From the NCBI GenBank assembly GCA_035573675.1, contig DATMAB010000021.1:1-64000 (forward strand): a stretch of 64,000 nt of DNA, given 5' to 3'. Positions 50,781 through 60,901 of the stretch are shown here, piece by piece; position 1 is the first letter of the stretch; each line of letters starts with the position of its first letter. The DNA is from Terriglobales bacterium. Its GTDB lineage: Bacteria > Acidobacteriota > Terriglobia > Terriglobales > Acidobacteriaceae. Made by a program: the position numbers and the translations under genes. The notes under the pieces are model-generated. The model was not told where the DNA came from. It did not search any database and was given only the letters and a program-made list of their open reading frames with translations.

Positions 50781-51512
50781 ATGTTTGAAAGCAGCCTGCT
50801 CGAATCCTCGGGACGCCTGCGTTCCCGCCCCGGCTGGACCACGGCGGCATCGGTCGCCTTGCAGTCGCTGGCGCTCGGGCTTTTCGTCCTGATTCCCCTG
50901 TTGCACACCGAGGCTCTGCCCGCACTGCGCACCGTCGTTGCCCCGGTACCAGTGCCACTCGGAACGCCGAGCCGCATCCCTCCGGGTCCCAAGTCAGGCC
51001 GGACCTCACGAGCTTTCCTATCGCCGGATTCTCTCGTAGCCCCTCCACCCATACCGCCCACGATTGCCGAAGACATCATGGACGACCCGCCGGGACCGCC
51101 TCACGCCGGAACCCAGCCCGGCGGAGGATGCTTGCTGTGTTCGCCGGATGGAGTTCCCCGATCGGTCGGCGACTTTATGCGCACCACTCCCCCGCCCGTG
51201 CCGCCTCCGCCGCCGCAGCGCATGGTCGTCTCCGCAGGCGTGACTGCCGGACAGCTCATTCATCGTGTGCAACCTGTTTATCCGAAGATCGCCCTGCTCG
51301 CCGGCATCGAAGGAACGGTCGTCTTGCACGCCATTATCAGCAAGACCGGCACCATCGAAAGCCTGCGCGTCGTGAGCGGCCACCCGATGCTGCAGCAGGC
51401 GGCGGTGGACGCCGTCCAGCAGTGGCGTTACCGGCCGTTCTTCCTGGGTAGCGTCCCGGTGGAGGTGGAAACACAAATCACGGTCAACTTCATCCTGGCC
51501 CGGAATCGCTAG
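50781..51512 (+). CDS. TonB-like energy transducer protein
   Basis: The product is 243 aa from ATG 50781, with GGAGG upstream. One membrane helix (VALQSLALGLFVLIPLLHTE) is followed by a proline-rich periplasmic spacer (PPPVPPPPPQRM) and a TonB C-terminal domain (VQPVYPKIALLAGIEGTVVL, ISKTGTIESLRVVSG, AAVDAVQQWRYRPFFLGSV). It would link the inner-membrane motor to the TonB receptors in this window. The spacer holds an unusual Cys pair (GGGCLLC) that could form a disulphide or bind metal. Confidence 0.85.
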   Translation: MFESSLLESSGRLRSRPGWTTAASVALQSLALGLFVLIPLLHTEALPALRTVVAPVPVPLGTPSRIPPGPKSGRTSRAFLSPDSLVAPPPIPPTIAEDIMDDPPGPPHAGTQPGGGCLLCSPDGVPRSVGDFMRTTPPPVPPPPPQRMVVSAGVTAGQLIHRVQPVYPKIALLAGIEGTVVLHAIISKTGTIESLRVVSGHPMLQQAAVDAVQQWRYRPFFLGSVPVEVETQITVNFILARNR

Positions 51513-51722
51513 CGACAGCACCAGGCTTTGTGCAAAACGATTCGTGCTGAAGGCGGCGTCAGTCTAAGGGGATGGACCGGCCAGGAACGCCTGACTCCTT
51601 AACTAACTGCTTCTTGCATAATAACTTAGCGACGCCATAGGGGCGACGTGACGGGTTGGAGCCAGCGTTGACTCGCGCCCCAGAAGCCGGACTCGAGCGA
51701 AATCCACAAAATTTTCCACAGG
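51513..51722. other. convergent spacer
   Basis: The tonB-like gene and lepA converge here. I see no gene, no clear hairpin and no repeat from the families described. Confidence 0.3.
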
Positions 51723-53531
51723 CTACTTTTCGCCTTCCCCCACCCGCAGCACGGCCAGAAACGCCTCCTGCGGAATGTCCACCCGCCCGATGCGCTTCAT
51801 CCGTTTCTTGCCTTCTTTCTGCTTCTCCAGCAGCTTGCGTTTGCGGGTGATGTCGCCGCCGTAGCACTTGGCGAGAACGTTCTTGCGGATGGCGGGAACG
51901 GTTTCGCGGGCTATTACCTTGCCTCCCACCGCCGCCTGGATGGCGACCTCGAACATCTGCCGCGGGATCAGCTCGCGCATCTTGGAAGCCAGGGCCCGTC
52001 CGCGCTCGTAAGCGAAGTCCCGATGAACGATCAGGGAAAGCGCATCCACCGGCTCGCCCGCCACCAGAATGTCCAGTTTCACCATGGGCGACTCCCAGGT
52101 TCCGGAAAGGTGGTAATCGAGCGAGGCGTAGCCCCGCGACACCGACTTCAGCCGGTCGTAAAAGTCCAGCACGATCTCATTCAGCGGCAGCTCGTAGTTC
52201 AGCATCACGCGCGACGCGCTCACGTACTCGAACGCCTTCTGCCGCCCGCGTTTCTCCTCCACCAGCTTCAGGATGCCGCCCACGTACTCTTCCGACGTCA
52301 GGATGGTGGCCAGGATCACCGGCTCTTCGATCTTCTTGATCTCGCTCTGCGGCGGCCACTTCGCCGGATTGTCCACCTCCACCACCTGGCCGTCGGTCCG
52401 GGTGATCTTGTAGCGGACGCTGGGCGCGGTGGTGATCAAATCGAGACTGAACTCCCGCTCCAGCCGCTCCTGGATGATCTCCATGTGCAACAACCCCAGG
52501 AAGCCGCAGCGGAAGCCGAAGCCCAGCGCCGCCGAGCTCTCCGGCTCGAAGAAGAACGAAGAATCGTTCAGCCGCAGCTTCTCCAGCGCGTCGCGCAACT
52601 GCGTGTGCTCATGGGCGTCCACCGTGTACATCCCGGCGAACACCATGGGCTTGATCTCTTCGAAGCCGGGCAGCGGCTCGATCGCCGGCCGCGCCTCGTC
52701 GGTGATGGTGTCGCCGATCTTGCTGTCGGCCACGTTCTTGATGTTGGCGAACAAGAAGCCCACTTCGCCCGCCGTGAGCTGTTCCACTTCCACCGGTTTC
52801 GGCGTCAGCACGCCCAGCGTCTCCACCTCGAACACCTTGCCGTTCGACCACAGGCGGATCTTCTGCCCGCGCCGCAGCGTGCCGTGTACCACGCGCGCCA
52901 GCACGCACACCCCGCGGTACGGATCGAACCAGGAATCGAACACCAGCGCCTGCAGCGGCGTCGCCGGCGAGCCCTTGGGCGGAGGCACCCGCTTCACAAT
53001 CGCCTCCAGCACTTCCGGCACGCCCTGCCCGGTCTTGGCGCTCACCAGCAGCGCATCGGCCGTGTCCAATCCCACCGCCTGCTCGATCTGCTGCTTGCAC
53101 CGCGCGATGTCGGCGCTGGCCAGGTCGATCTTGTTGATCACCGGAATGATCTCCAGGCCGTGATTGATGGCCAGGTAGGAGTTGGCCAGCGTCTGGGCCT
53201 CCACGCCCTGCGACGCGTCCACCACCAGCAGGGCGCCCTCACACGACGCCAGCGAGCGCGAAACTTCGTAGGAGAAGTCCACGTGGCCGGGCGTATCGAT
53301 CAGATTGAGCTGGTAGGTCTGCCCATCCTGCGCCGTGTACATCATGCGTACGGCATGCGCCTTGATGGTGATGCCGCGCTCCCGCTCCAGGTCCATCGCG
53401 TCCAGCACCTGCTCCTGCATCTCCCGTGCGGAAAGCGCCCCGGTCAGTTCCAGCAGCCGGTCGGCCAGCGTGCTCTTGCCGTGGTCGATGTGGGCGATGA
53501 TGGCAAAGTTGCGGATGTAATGGCGGTCCAT
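51723..53531 (-). CDS. lepA: elongation factor 4 (LepA)
   Basis: The product is 602 aa from ATG 53531 ([20 protein letters not shown]). G1 is [10 protein letters not shown]3 is [20 protein letters not shown], and G4 is [10 protein letters not shown]. The LepA C-terminal domain shows [17 protein letters not shown] and ends in a basic [19 protein letters not shown]. LepA is a ribosomal GTPase that binds stalled ribosomes. The upstream extension in the frame has no SD and is discarded. Confidence 0.97.
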   Translation of the reverse strand: MDRHYIRNFAIIAHIDHGKSTLADRLLELTGALSAREMQEQVLDAMDLERERGITIKAHAVRMMYTAQDGQTYQLNLIDTPGHVDFSYEVSRSLASCEGALLVVDASQGVEAQTLANSYLAINHGLEIIPVINKIDLASADIARCKQQIEQAVGLDTADALLVSAKTGQGVPEVLEAIVKRVPPPKGSPATPLQALVFDSWFDPYRGVCVLARVVHGTLRRGQKIRLWSNGKVFEVETLGVLTPKPVEVEQLTAGEVGFLFANIKNVADSKIGDTITDEARPAIEPLPGFEEIKPMVFAGMYTVDAHEHTQLRDALEKLRLNDSSFFFEPESSAALGFGFRCGFLGLLHMEIIQERLEREFSLDLITTAPSVRYKITRTDGQVVEVDNPAKWPPQSEIKKIEEPVILATILTSEEYVGGILKLVEEKRGRQKAFEYVSASRVMLNYELPLNEIVLDFYDRLKSVSRGYASLDYHLSGTWESPMVKLDILVAGEPVDALSLIVHRDFAYERGRALASKMRELIPRQMFEVAIQAAVGGKVIARETVPAIRKNVLAKCYGGDITRKRKLLEKQKEGKKRMKRIGRVDIPQEAFLAVLRVGEGEK

Positions 53532-53630
53532 CGCTGCAGGTGGGAGCTTCCATTGTAGCAGCCGGGGCTCGTGGCGCGGCCGCCCGGCCGCGCAATCAGC
53601 CGCAGCGGGAAAAAGGAAGTGAGAAAGAAT

Positions 53631-53652
53631 CGCGGGGCCCTTCGGCCCCGCG
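53631..53652 (-). terminator. terminator of the second TonB receptor
   Basis: CGCGGGGCC pairs with GGCCCCGCG around a short loop. On the minus strand the tail is ATTCTTTCT. It lies about 40 bp past the receptor stop. Confidence 0.65.
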
Positions 53653-53690
53653 AACACTGACAACTAGCCACTGACCACTGGCAACTGCAG

Positions 53691-56600
53691 TTAAAAGCTG
53701 TACCGCACCGCGAACTGCAGCGCCCGCGCCCCGCCCGACCCGAAAAACCGCCCGGCAGTTTGCAGGGGAGTGTTGAAACCGGACGAGGTGATGGCGTTGT
53801 TGAAGCCCGAGAAGTTCCGGTTGTTGAAACCCCGAATGTTTGTGCTGTTGAAGACGTTGAACACCTCCGTGATGAACTGGAAGTTGTGGCGCTCGGCGAA
53901 GGTCCACGTCTTCGTCACACGGAAATCGAGCGAGTTGAAGCCGTCTCCAAACTCTTCGTTGTCCGGGATGTTGACCGTTAACAATCCTCCCGCACGGCAG
54001 GGAAAGATGCGCGCTGAGGGAGCCGTAGTTGTTGGATCGAGGCAAGGCGTTAGCGCGTTCCATCTTGCAACGGCTGCTTTCAATTCCGCCCCCGTCCTGA
54101 TATCCCTGCCCAGCGAGTTGCGCTGCAAAATGGGCAGGCGCGAGTTCAGCTCCGGTACGAACGGATCCATGGGCACACTCGAGCTGATGGTCAGGATCGG
54201 CGAAAAGCTGATCTGCCAGGGCATCTCGAAAATGCCGTAGAAGACGAACCGATGACGCTCGTCCGTGGGCGAATAGCCTTTCTCGATCCGCGGGTTGTTT
54301 GTGCCGAAGTTCAGGTTGACCGCGTCTTCCGCGGCGTTGAAGGGGATCTGATCGTCGTTGGCGAAGTTGTAGCTCTTCGACAATGTGTAGTTGACGTTGA
54401 AGCCCCACTTCCACGCCCCGCTGCCCGTGGGTCGTTTCTGCAGGCTCGCCAGCAAACCGCTGTACCAGGACTTGGCCGCCGACGCGATCAGTTGGATCCT
54501 GTCCTGAATGCCCGTCGCCGGATCGGTGACCGCGCACGGATCGACTCCGCCGGAGGCCGGGCACGGACCGGGGAAGCCCGAACTGGGATCGACGATCAGC
54601 GGGATGGAGGGAATCAGGCTGGTCCCGGCCCGCAGGAAGCGCCCAGTCAACAACCGCTGCCCGAAGTTATGGACTCCATCCGCAGAGATCACCCAGTTCC
54701 GGCCGATCTGATGCTGCACACCGAAGCTGAACTGGTGCACCAGCGGTTGCCGCACGTTATTGTCTACAAAGTTGAAACCGCCGAGCGGGATCGAACCCGG
54801 CGTTCCCACGAACGGGTTGTCCAGTGTCGGCGTGCCCGGGTCGAAGAGTGCGTTGGCCTGGAAACAGTCCCCACCGCCATTGCAGGTGGATCCACCCAAG
54901 GCGCCGATCTGCAGCACCCGACCGTCCACCAGCACTTCCAGGATGGGCACCTCGATCACCACGCGGTCGTAGTAAATCCCGTAGCCGCCACGCACCACGG
55001 TGGTTCCCTTCTTGAAGGGATCCCAGGCAAACCCGAAGCGGGGGCCGAAGTTGTGGAACTTCGGAGCATTATGCGGGCCCAGCACGCTCCTCAACCATAC
55101 ACAGCCCGCGGTGGTGGTCAGAACCGTCGGGTCCGCGCACGGTTGGCTGAGCGGGCCTTCGCCCAGTACATCGTCATCGAAATCCCAGCGTAGGCCCAGA
55201 TTCAATGTCAGGTTCGAGGCCACCTTCCAGTCATCCTGGAAGTACAAACCGAAGTAGTTGTTGCGATAGTAGGGAGCCGTCGGCGGACGGTTGGGCGCCG
55301 TGCCTAGAACGGTCAGCAGGACCGGAATGTCCAGGTCGTTGATGACGCCGTCATTGTTGCGGTCTTGGCTGCCGAAGTCCTCGACCGTGAAGATACTGCC
55401 GCTGCCGAACAGGTCGAACACAACATCCGACCCCGCGTTCTGCCACTCTCCACCGAAGCGGATCGTGTGCTTGCCTGCCGTCCAGGAGAAATTGTCCTTG
55501 ATCTGATAGCGATTCATCCGCGTCCGCTGCGGAATGCGGAAGTTGGCCCCGTCCTGCAGGCCGCCCGACAGGAAGCGGATCTCGTGCCCGGCGGCTATCC
55601 CCGCAGGGTCGGTGAGCGGCGTGTTTTCGTCGAAGGATGGAATCTCGTTGATGAACAGATCCACATGGAACATCAGATCATTGATCTTGTTGTTCCCAAT
55701 CTGTCTCGTCCAGTCGGTCACGATGGAGTTGAAGCGGTTCAGCGAACTCTGGCGGTTGGCGGCCGACCCGACCCCCAACGACAGGCTGCCGTTGGCTACT
55801 TCCAGCGAGCGGTTGAAAGCGTACCGGATGAACAGGTTGTCGTCGTCCGTCAGCTTGAAGTCCGCCCTCGAGTTCAGCAGCACATCGTCCAGCGGCGCAG
55901 CTGCGGCCGTGCGGATGATGCACTCGGACGACTGGGTAACGCTGCAGGTGGCGTAATTGGCAAGGTCACGCTCCCCTACCGGCACGGCTGCATCCTGGTT
56001 CCGGTCCTCCACAGAGACGAACCAGAAGGCCTTGTCCCGCTTGATCGGGCCACCCAGCGATCCCCCGAACTGTTCACGATCGAAGGGCGGCTTCGGCTGA
56101 TCTCTCAAAAGCGCATCCCTCCCCTGCAGCGCCTTGTGGCGGAAGAAGAAGAATCCCGAGCCGTGCCAGACGTTGGTTCCCGACTTCGTAATGATGTTGA
56201 TGATGCTCGAGCCCGACCGGCCTACCTCGGCCGTGAATCGGTTAGTGGCGATCTGAAACTCCTGTACGCCGTCCTGCGGGAAGTTGGCCAGCGTGCCCCC
56301 CACTACCTCGTCGTTGTTATCCCCTCCGTCTACCGTGATATTGCCGCCGCGCCCGAACGCCCCCGCCGAAGAAACTTCCAGCGTGTTGGTCTTGGTGGGA
56401 TCGTAGTTCGTCGCCGGCCGGTTCCCGGGCAGCAGATACGCCAACTCCAAAAAATTGCGCCCGTTGAGCGGGATGCTCTCCACGGTGTTGGACCCGATCA
56501 GACCCTGTACCTGCGACTGCGTGAGTTCCAAGCCCGCTTCCTGGCTGCTGACCGTGATGACTTCTCCGGCCTGCGCTACCTTCAGGGAAACGTTGAACGT

Positions 56601-56900
56601 CCGGGCGATACCCACGTCCAGGTGCAGGTCCTTGGTCTCCTGCGTGGCGAAGCCTTGGGCCTCGATCCGCATGCTGTAATCGCCAGGTGTCAGATTGGCG
56701 AAGGTGTAGTTGCCATCCGTCCCGGTGGTGAGCACCCGGGTGGTTCCTGTCCCGGTCTGCGTCAGGGTGACCTTGGCTCCGCTGACTACCGCGCCTTGCG
56801 GATCCGTCACCGTTCCGTTCAAGGTGGAAGTCGGCAACTGCGCCCAGCCCACCGCGCACACTGCCATCACTACCAGCATCCATTTCAGTGCGACACGCAT
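53691..56900 (-). CDS. TonB-dependent receptor with CarboxypepD_reg domain
   Basis: This 1069-aa outer-membrane protein has a signal peptide (WMLVVMAVCAVGWAQ). The regulatory-like domain covers about 25-110 (LNGTVTDPQGAVVSGAKVTL, LTPGDYSMRIEAQGFATQE). The plug has IPLNGRNFLELAYLLPG and RSGSSIINIITKSGTNVWHG. The barrel ends in LQFAVRYSF, a typical terminal aromatic. The same family as 21625-25401 but divergent. Two copies of GGAGATTCTC lie before the ATG; the one directly upstream carries the SD (AAAGGAGATT). The 56901-57171 spacer holds no other feature I can name. Confidence 0.9.
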   Translation of the reverse strand: MRVALKWMLVVMAVCAVGWAQLPTSTLNGTVTDPQGAVVSGAKVTLTQTGTGTTRVLTTGTDGNYTFANLTPGDYSMRIEAQGFATQETKDLHLDVGIARTFNVSLKVAQAGEVITVSSQEAGLELTQSQVQGLIGSNTVESIPLNGRNFLELAYLLPGNRPATNYDPTKTNTLEVSSAGAFGRGGNITVDGGDNNDEVVGGTLANFPQDGVQEFQIATNRFTAEVGRSGSSIINIITKSGTNVWHGSGFFFFRHKALQGRDALLRDQPKPPFDREQFGGSLGGPIKRDKAFWFVSVEDRNQDAAVPVGERDLANYATCSVTQSSECIIRTAAAAPLDDVLLNSRADFKLTDDDNLFIRYAFNRSLEVANGSLSLGVGSAANRQSSLNRFNSIVTDWTRQIGNNKINDLMFHVDLFINEIPSFDENTPLTDPAGIAAGHEIRFLSGGLQDGANFRIPQRTRMNRYQIKDNFSWTAGKHTIRFGGEWQNAGSDVVFDLFGSGSIFTVEDFGSQDRNNDGVINDLDIPVLLTVLGTAPNRPPTAPYYRNNYFGLYFQDDWKVASNLTLNLGLRWDFDDDVLGEGPLSQPCADPTVLTTTAGCVWLRSVLGPHNAPKFHNFGPRFGFAWDPFKKGTTVVRGGYGIYYDRVVIEVPILEVLVDGRVLQIGALGGSTCNGGGDCFQANALFDPGTPTLDNPFVGTPGSIPLGGFNFVDNNVRQPLVHQFSFGVQHQIGRNWVISADGVHNFGQRLLTGRFLRAGTSLIPSIPLIVDPSSGFPGPCPASGGVDPCAVTDPATGIQDRIQLIASAAKSWYSGLLASLQKRPTGSGAWKWGFNVNYTLSKSYNFANDDQIPFNAAEDAVNLNFGTNNPRIEKGYSPTDERHRFVFYGIFEMPWQISFSPILTISSSVPMDPFVPELNSRLPILQRNSLGRDIRTGAELKAAVARWNALTPCLDPTTTAPSARIFPCRAGGLLTVNIPDNEEFGDGFNSLDFRVTKTWTFAERHNFQFITEVFNVFNSTNIRGFNNRNFSGFNNAITSSGFNTPLQTAGRFFGSGGARALQFAVRYSF

Positions 56901-57171
56901 GAGAATCTCCTTTGGGTTGAGAATCTCCCTCTCCGTTCTCGTGGACTTCGAGTTTCGGCGGACCTTTGTGGGAAGTAGACGATACCCTCCAGCCCCCCCC
57001 CGGAGCAGGTCTGCACCCCCGTGCCCCTGCCAGATGCCGCTTGCCGGGAAACGTTACACCTGGACTGGGCCCCTAAGTCAACAAGCGTCGCATGGAGTGG
57101 CCGCCCTTAGTTGGCAGAAGGGCGCACAGCGCGCCAGACAGCGCTTAGGCCTTGGGTAGAATCGTTTCTGC

Positions 57172-57732
<561 letters not shown>

Positions 57733-57844
57733 GCCTTTGGTTCGCGGTTCACAGTTCGCAGATCGCAAAATTGACCGGCCGTTGCAGAGGTGTTCGCGGA
57801 GTAAAACAAGAACAACAGAGGAGGAGTGCGTAAACTCGTCGTGC
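57733..57844. repeat. word-repeat spacer between maf and tatA
   Basis: GTTCGCGGTTCACAGTTCGC resembles the short words near 62400. The remainder is plain spacer between two convergent genes. Confidence 0.35.
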
Positions 57845-58009
57845 CTAGCTCTTCTTCTCGCCTTCCTTTTCGCCTTCCTTCAGGGCGCTCTTGAAATTGC
57901 GGATGCCTTCGCCCAGTCCCTTGCCCAGCTCCGAAAGACGGCCCGCGCCGAAGATCAGCAGCGCCAGCGCCAGCAGCAGGATGATTTCCGGCATGCCGAT
58001 TTTGCCCAT
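57845..58009 (-). CDS. tatA: Sec-independent translocase TatA/TatE-like
   Basis: This 54-aa protein is too small for most gene calls but clear: [20 protein letters not shown], then [20 protein letters not shown] and a short charged tail ending EKEGEKKS. It has a membrane helix, the [21 protein letters not shown] amphipathic helix and a strong SD (GGAGGTTCC). TatA forms the pore for folded proteins. No tatC or tatB is in the window. The tail is shorter than in E. coli TatA. Confidence 0.9.
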   Translation of the reverse strand: MGKIGMPEIILLLALALLIFGAGRLSELGKGLGEGIRNFKSALKEGEKEGEKKS

Positions 58010-58086
58010 GGAACCTCCGAATCTGTTTCGATTCTAGGCTTCCCCATCGGCCGAGTCAAAACTGGCCGGCGTCGGGGCGAATCCGC

Positions 58087-59268
58087 TCAGTCCTTGACGG
58101 AGGCGATCAGTCCGGCGACCAGCACCGCCTTCCAGGGCAATGCGTCCAGCACAACCTGCTCATGGCGGGCATGGGCGCCGTCGCCCAATCCTCCCAACCC
58201 ATCCAGTGTGGGCACGCCAAGCGCCGCGGTGAAGTTGCCGTCCGAACCGCCTCCGGTGGCTGACTCCTTCAGGTCCACGCCGAGACCGCGCGCCAGCTCG
58301 CGCGCCAATTCGTAGAGCGTCGCCACCCCTTCGGTCCGCTCCATGGGCGGACGATTCACGCCGCCGGTCACTTCCAGCTTGCAGCGCTCATCCTTGGGCC
58401 GCAGCGAGCGGAACTTGCGCTCGATGCGCGGCGCGTCGCTCATGCGCGCCACGCGCACATCCACCGCCGCCCACGCTTCCGCGGCCACCACGTTGGTCCG
58501 CGTTCCGCCCCCGATCACACCGACGTTCACCGTCAAACCCCGTTCGTAGTCATTGAATTTCTCGATGCGGGCGATCTGCCGCGCCAGTTCGTGGATGGCG
58601 CTCGCGCCCTTCTGGGGCTCGATCCCGGCGTGCACGGGGATGCCGGTGATTTTCACGCGATACTCACCCACTCCCTTGCGCGAGGTCTTCACCGCACCTT
58701 CCGGACCGGTGGCGGGTTCGAGCACCAGCACCGCCGCCGACTCCCTCGCCAGCCCTTCGGTGATGGCCCGCGACGATTCGCTGCCGACTTCTTCGTCGGA
58801 GACCAGCAGCAGGCGCACCGGACGCGGCAGCGCGCCGCGTGTCTCCAGCAATCCTTCGAGCGCGTACATCATCAGCGTGATGCCCGCCTTCATGTCATAC
58901 ACGCCCGGCCCGTAGGCCCGTCCGTCCGCGATGCGGAACGGCATGCTCGCCAGCGTGCCCAGCTCCCACACCGTGTCATAGTGGCCCAGCAGCAGCACCG
59001 GCTTGCCCGCGCCGCCGGCGAACTCCGCCTCCACGTGGTCGCCGAACTGCTCGGCGCGATGCAGGCGCGTCCGCCCGCCCAGGCGTTCGAAGGTCTCCGC
59101 CAGATGGGCGGCCAGACGGTCCGCCGCCGCCTTGTCGTTGCTGGGCGACTCCATTTCCACCAGCTTGCGCAGCGTCTCCGTCATCTGCGGCTGCCGCTCG
59201 CGGAAGTAGGCCAGCAGATCGGACAAGCCGCCGGTCGCGCCACCTTTTGTTACGAGTGTTCCATGCAT
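58087..59268 (-). CDS. M20-family metallopeptidase
   Basis: The product is 393 aa from ATG 59268. The core shows VLLLGHYDTVWELGTLASMP (metal His/Asp), YGPGVYDMKAGITLMMYALE and LLVSDEEVGSESSRAI (catalytic Glu pair), then the dimerisation domain with PVHAGIEPQKGASAIHELAR. This order resembles carboxypeptidase G2-like enzymes. The substrate is unknown. The long frame upstream overlaps fabZ and lpxA and is rejected. TATACT on the minus strand (59281-59276) lies 7 nt before the ATG. Confidence 0.88.
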   Translation of the reverse strand: MHGTLVTKGGATGGLSDLLAYFRERQPQMTETLRKLVEMESPSNDKAAADRLAAHLAETFERLGGRTRLHRAEQFGDHVEAEFAGGAGKPVLLLGHYDTVWELGTLASMPFRIADGRAYGPGVYDMKAGITLMMYALEGLLETRGALPRPVRLLLVSDEEVGSESSRAITEGLARESAAVLVLEPATGPEGAVKTSRKGVGEYRVKITGIPVHAGIEPQKGASAIHELARQIARIEKFNDYERGLTVNVGVIGGGTRTNVVAAEAWAAVDVRVARMSDAPRIERKFRSLRPKDERCKLEVTGGVNRPPMERTEGVATLYELARELARGLGVDLKESATGGGSDGNFTAALGVPTLDGLGGLGDGAHARHEQVVLDALPWKAVLVAGLIASVKD

Positions 59269-59415
59269 GGATATAAGTATAACGGATAGATTGGACGCCT
59301 TCGCCAACGGGGGAATTCCGGGCTGCTTCCTCTCCTCCCTGCGCGCCCTCCTTCGCGCATCCACTATAATCGTTGCCCAGCACCGGGACGCAACTTCCGC
59401 CGAGTGCGAATCGAC

Positions 59416-59943
59416 ATGACCGATCACGCCAAGACCGAGCTGGCGGAAGCGCCCGCCGAGCCGCGCTCCGTGCTCTCCATCGCCGAGATCCAGAAGATCC
59501 TGCCCCATCGCTATCCTTTCCTGCTCATCGATCGCGTCATCGACCTTACGCGCAAGCAGCGCATCGTTGCCATCAAGAACGTGAGCGTGAACGAGCCCTA
59601 CTTTGCCGGCCATTTCCCCGGCCAGCCCATCATGCCCGGCGTGCTCATCGTGGAAGCGATTGCGCAGGCCGGCGGCGCTCTGCTGCTCACCGAAGTGGAA
59701 GACCGCGACGACAAGCTCATGGTCTTTACCGGCATCGAGCGCGCCCGCTTCCGCAGGCCCGTGCTGCCCGGCGACCAGCTCCGCATCGAGGTCGAGGTGA
59801 CGGCCTGGCGCATGACCGCCGTCCGCATGCAGGGCAAGGCCTATGTCGACGGCAAGCTGGCCTGCGAGGCCACCGTGAGCTGCGCGCTCGTCGACCGGCG
59901 CCGCGCGCAGCCTGCGGCCGAAGCCGGCGAGCCGGAGGGATAG
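59416..59943 (+). CDS. fabZ: 3-hydroxyacyl-ACP dehydratase FabZ
   Basis: This is a 175-aa enzyme. Key motifs are ILPHRYPFLLIDRVIDL and YFAGHFPGQPIMPGVLIVEA, which contain the catalytic His and Glu. FabZ makes trans-2-enoyl-ACP for fatty acid synthesis, and its substrate pool feeds lipid A. The start could be GTG 59404 or ATG 59416. The C-terminal 25 residues are a Pro/Ala tail. It precedes lpxA by 13 bp. Confidence 0.95.
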   Translation: MTDHAKTELAEAPAEPRSVLSIAEIQKILPHRYPFLLIDRVIDLTRKQRIVAIKNVSVNEPYFAGHFPGQPIMPGVLIVEAIAQAGGALLLTEVEDRDDKLMVFTGIERARFRRPVLPGDQLRIEVEVTAWRMTAVRMQGKAYVDGKLACEATVSCALVDRRRAQPAAEAGEPEG

Positions 59944-59955
59944 TCCCCGCAACGT

Positions 59956-60753
59956 GTGAAACTCGAGACTCCAACCAGCATCCATCCCACCGCGATCGTC
60001 GATCCCGGCGCCGTTATTCCCGCTACCTGCCGCATCGGACCGTACTGCGTGATCGGGCCGGACGTGGAAATGGGCGAGCACTGCGAGCTCATCTCCCACG
60101 TGGCCATGCAGGGACCGACGCGCATGGGCAGCCACAACCGCATCTTCCCTTTCGCCTCGGTCGGCCTTGATCCGCAGGACTTGAAATTCACGCCCGGGGA
60201 AAAGACCCGCCTGGAGATCGGCGATCACAACACCATCCGCGAGTGCGTCACCATCCATCGCGGCACCCAGGGCGGCGGAGGCGTCACCCGCATCGGCAGC
60301 CACACCCTCATCATGGCCTATACGCACATCGCCCATGACTGCATCATCGGCGACCACGCCATGCTGGCCAATGCCGCCACCCTCGCCGGCCATGTCACCG
60401 TCGAGGACTGGGCTGTGGTCGGCGCCCTCTGTCCCGTGCATCAGTTTGTGCGCATCGGGACGCACGCGTATATCGGGGGCGGCACCACCATCACCCAGGA
60501 CGTCCTGCCCTTTTCGCTCACCAGCGCCAAGCGCGAAGTCCACGCCTACAGCTTCAACAAGGTCGGCCTGGAACGCCGCGGCTTCAGCCCGGAACGCATC
60601 CGCAGGCTCCATCACGCCTATAAGGTTCTGCTGGCTTCGAAACTCAACACCGCTCAGGCGCTCGCGAAGCTCAAAGGCGAGGGTGACCTCGGCGAAGACG
60701 TCTCCTTGCTCATCCGCTTCATCGAGAGTTCGCAGCGCGGGATTATCAAGTAG
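59956..60753 (+). CDS. lpxA: UDP-N-acetylglucosamine acyltransferase LpxA
   Basis: The product is 265 aa from GTG 59956. It shows a left-handed beta-helix of hexapeptide repeats, the catalytic region TLIMAYTHIAHDCIIGDHAM with the active His, and the C-terminal helical domain (GFSPERIRRLHHAYKVLLAS). LpxA starts lipid A synthesis. The gene order fabZ-lpxA-lpxI is the usual one here, supporting a diderm organism. Confidence 0.95.
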   Translation: MKLETPTSIHPTAIVDPGAVIPATCRIGPYCVIGPDVEMGEHCELISHVAMQGPTRMGSHNRIFPFASVGLDPQDLKFTPGEKTRLEIGDHNTIRECVTIHRGTQGGGGVTRIGSHTLIMAYTHIAHDCIIGDHAMLANAATLAGHVTVEDWAVVGALCPVHQFVRIGTHAYIGGGTTITQDVLPFSLTSAKREVHAYSFNKVGLERRGFSPERIRRLHHAYKVLLASKLNTAQALAKLKGEGDLGEDVSLLIRFIESSQRGIIK

Positions 60754-60756
60754 CCG

Positions 60757-60848
60757 TCATCACTCAGCAATCAGCAATCAGCCAAAACGCCGGAGCTGGC
60801 ACTATTCGCATTGGCTGACTGCTGAATGCTGATTGCTGAATGCTTTCC
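60757..60848. repeat. word-repeat palindrome (AATCAGCAATCAGCC type)
   Basis: CAGCAATCAGCAATCAGCC on the left and GGCTGACTGCTGAATGCTGA on the right form a long imperfect inverted repeat. It lies after lpxA and before lpxI, and could also act as a weak terminator. Confidence 0.55.
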
Positions 60849-60901
60849 ATTCCCCCGCCACCTGCCGCCTCACGGTTCACCGCTGCTACACTGGCTCCAC
60901 C

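Noticed and set aside
52023-53558. 511-aa open frame antisense to lepA
   Set aside because: It is a His/Arg/Leu-rich mirror of a certain gene, with no family features.
59269-60615. N-terminal extension of the M20 peptidase frame
   Set aside because: It runs antisense through fabZ and lpxA. The enzyme aligns from the ATG at 59268.
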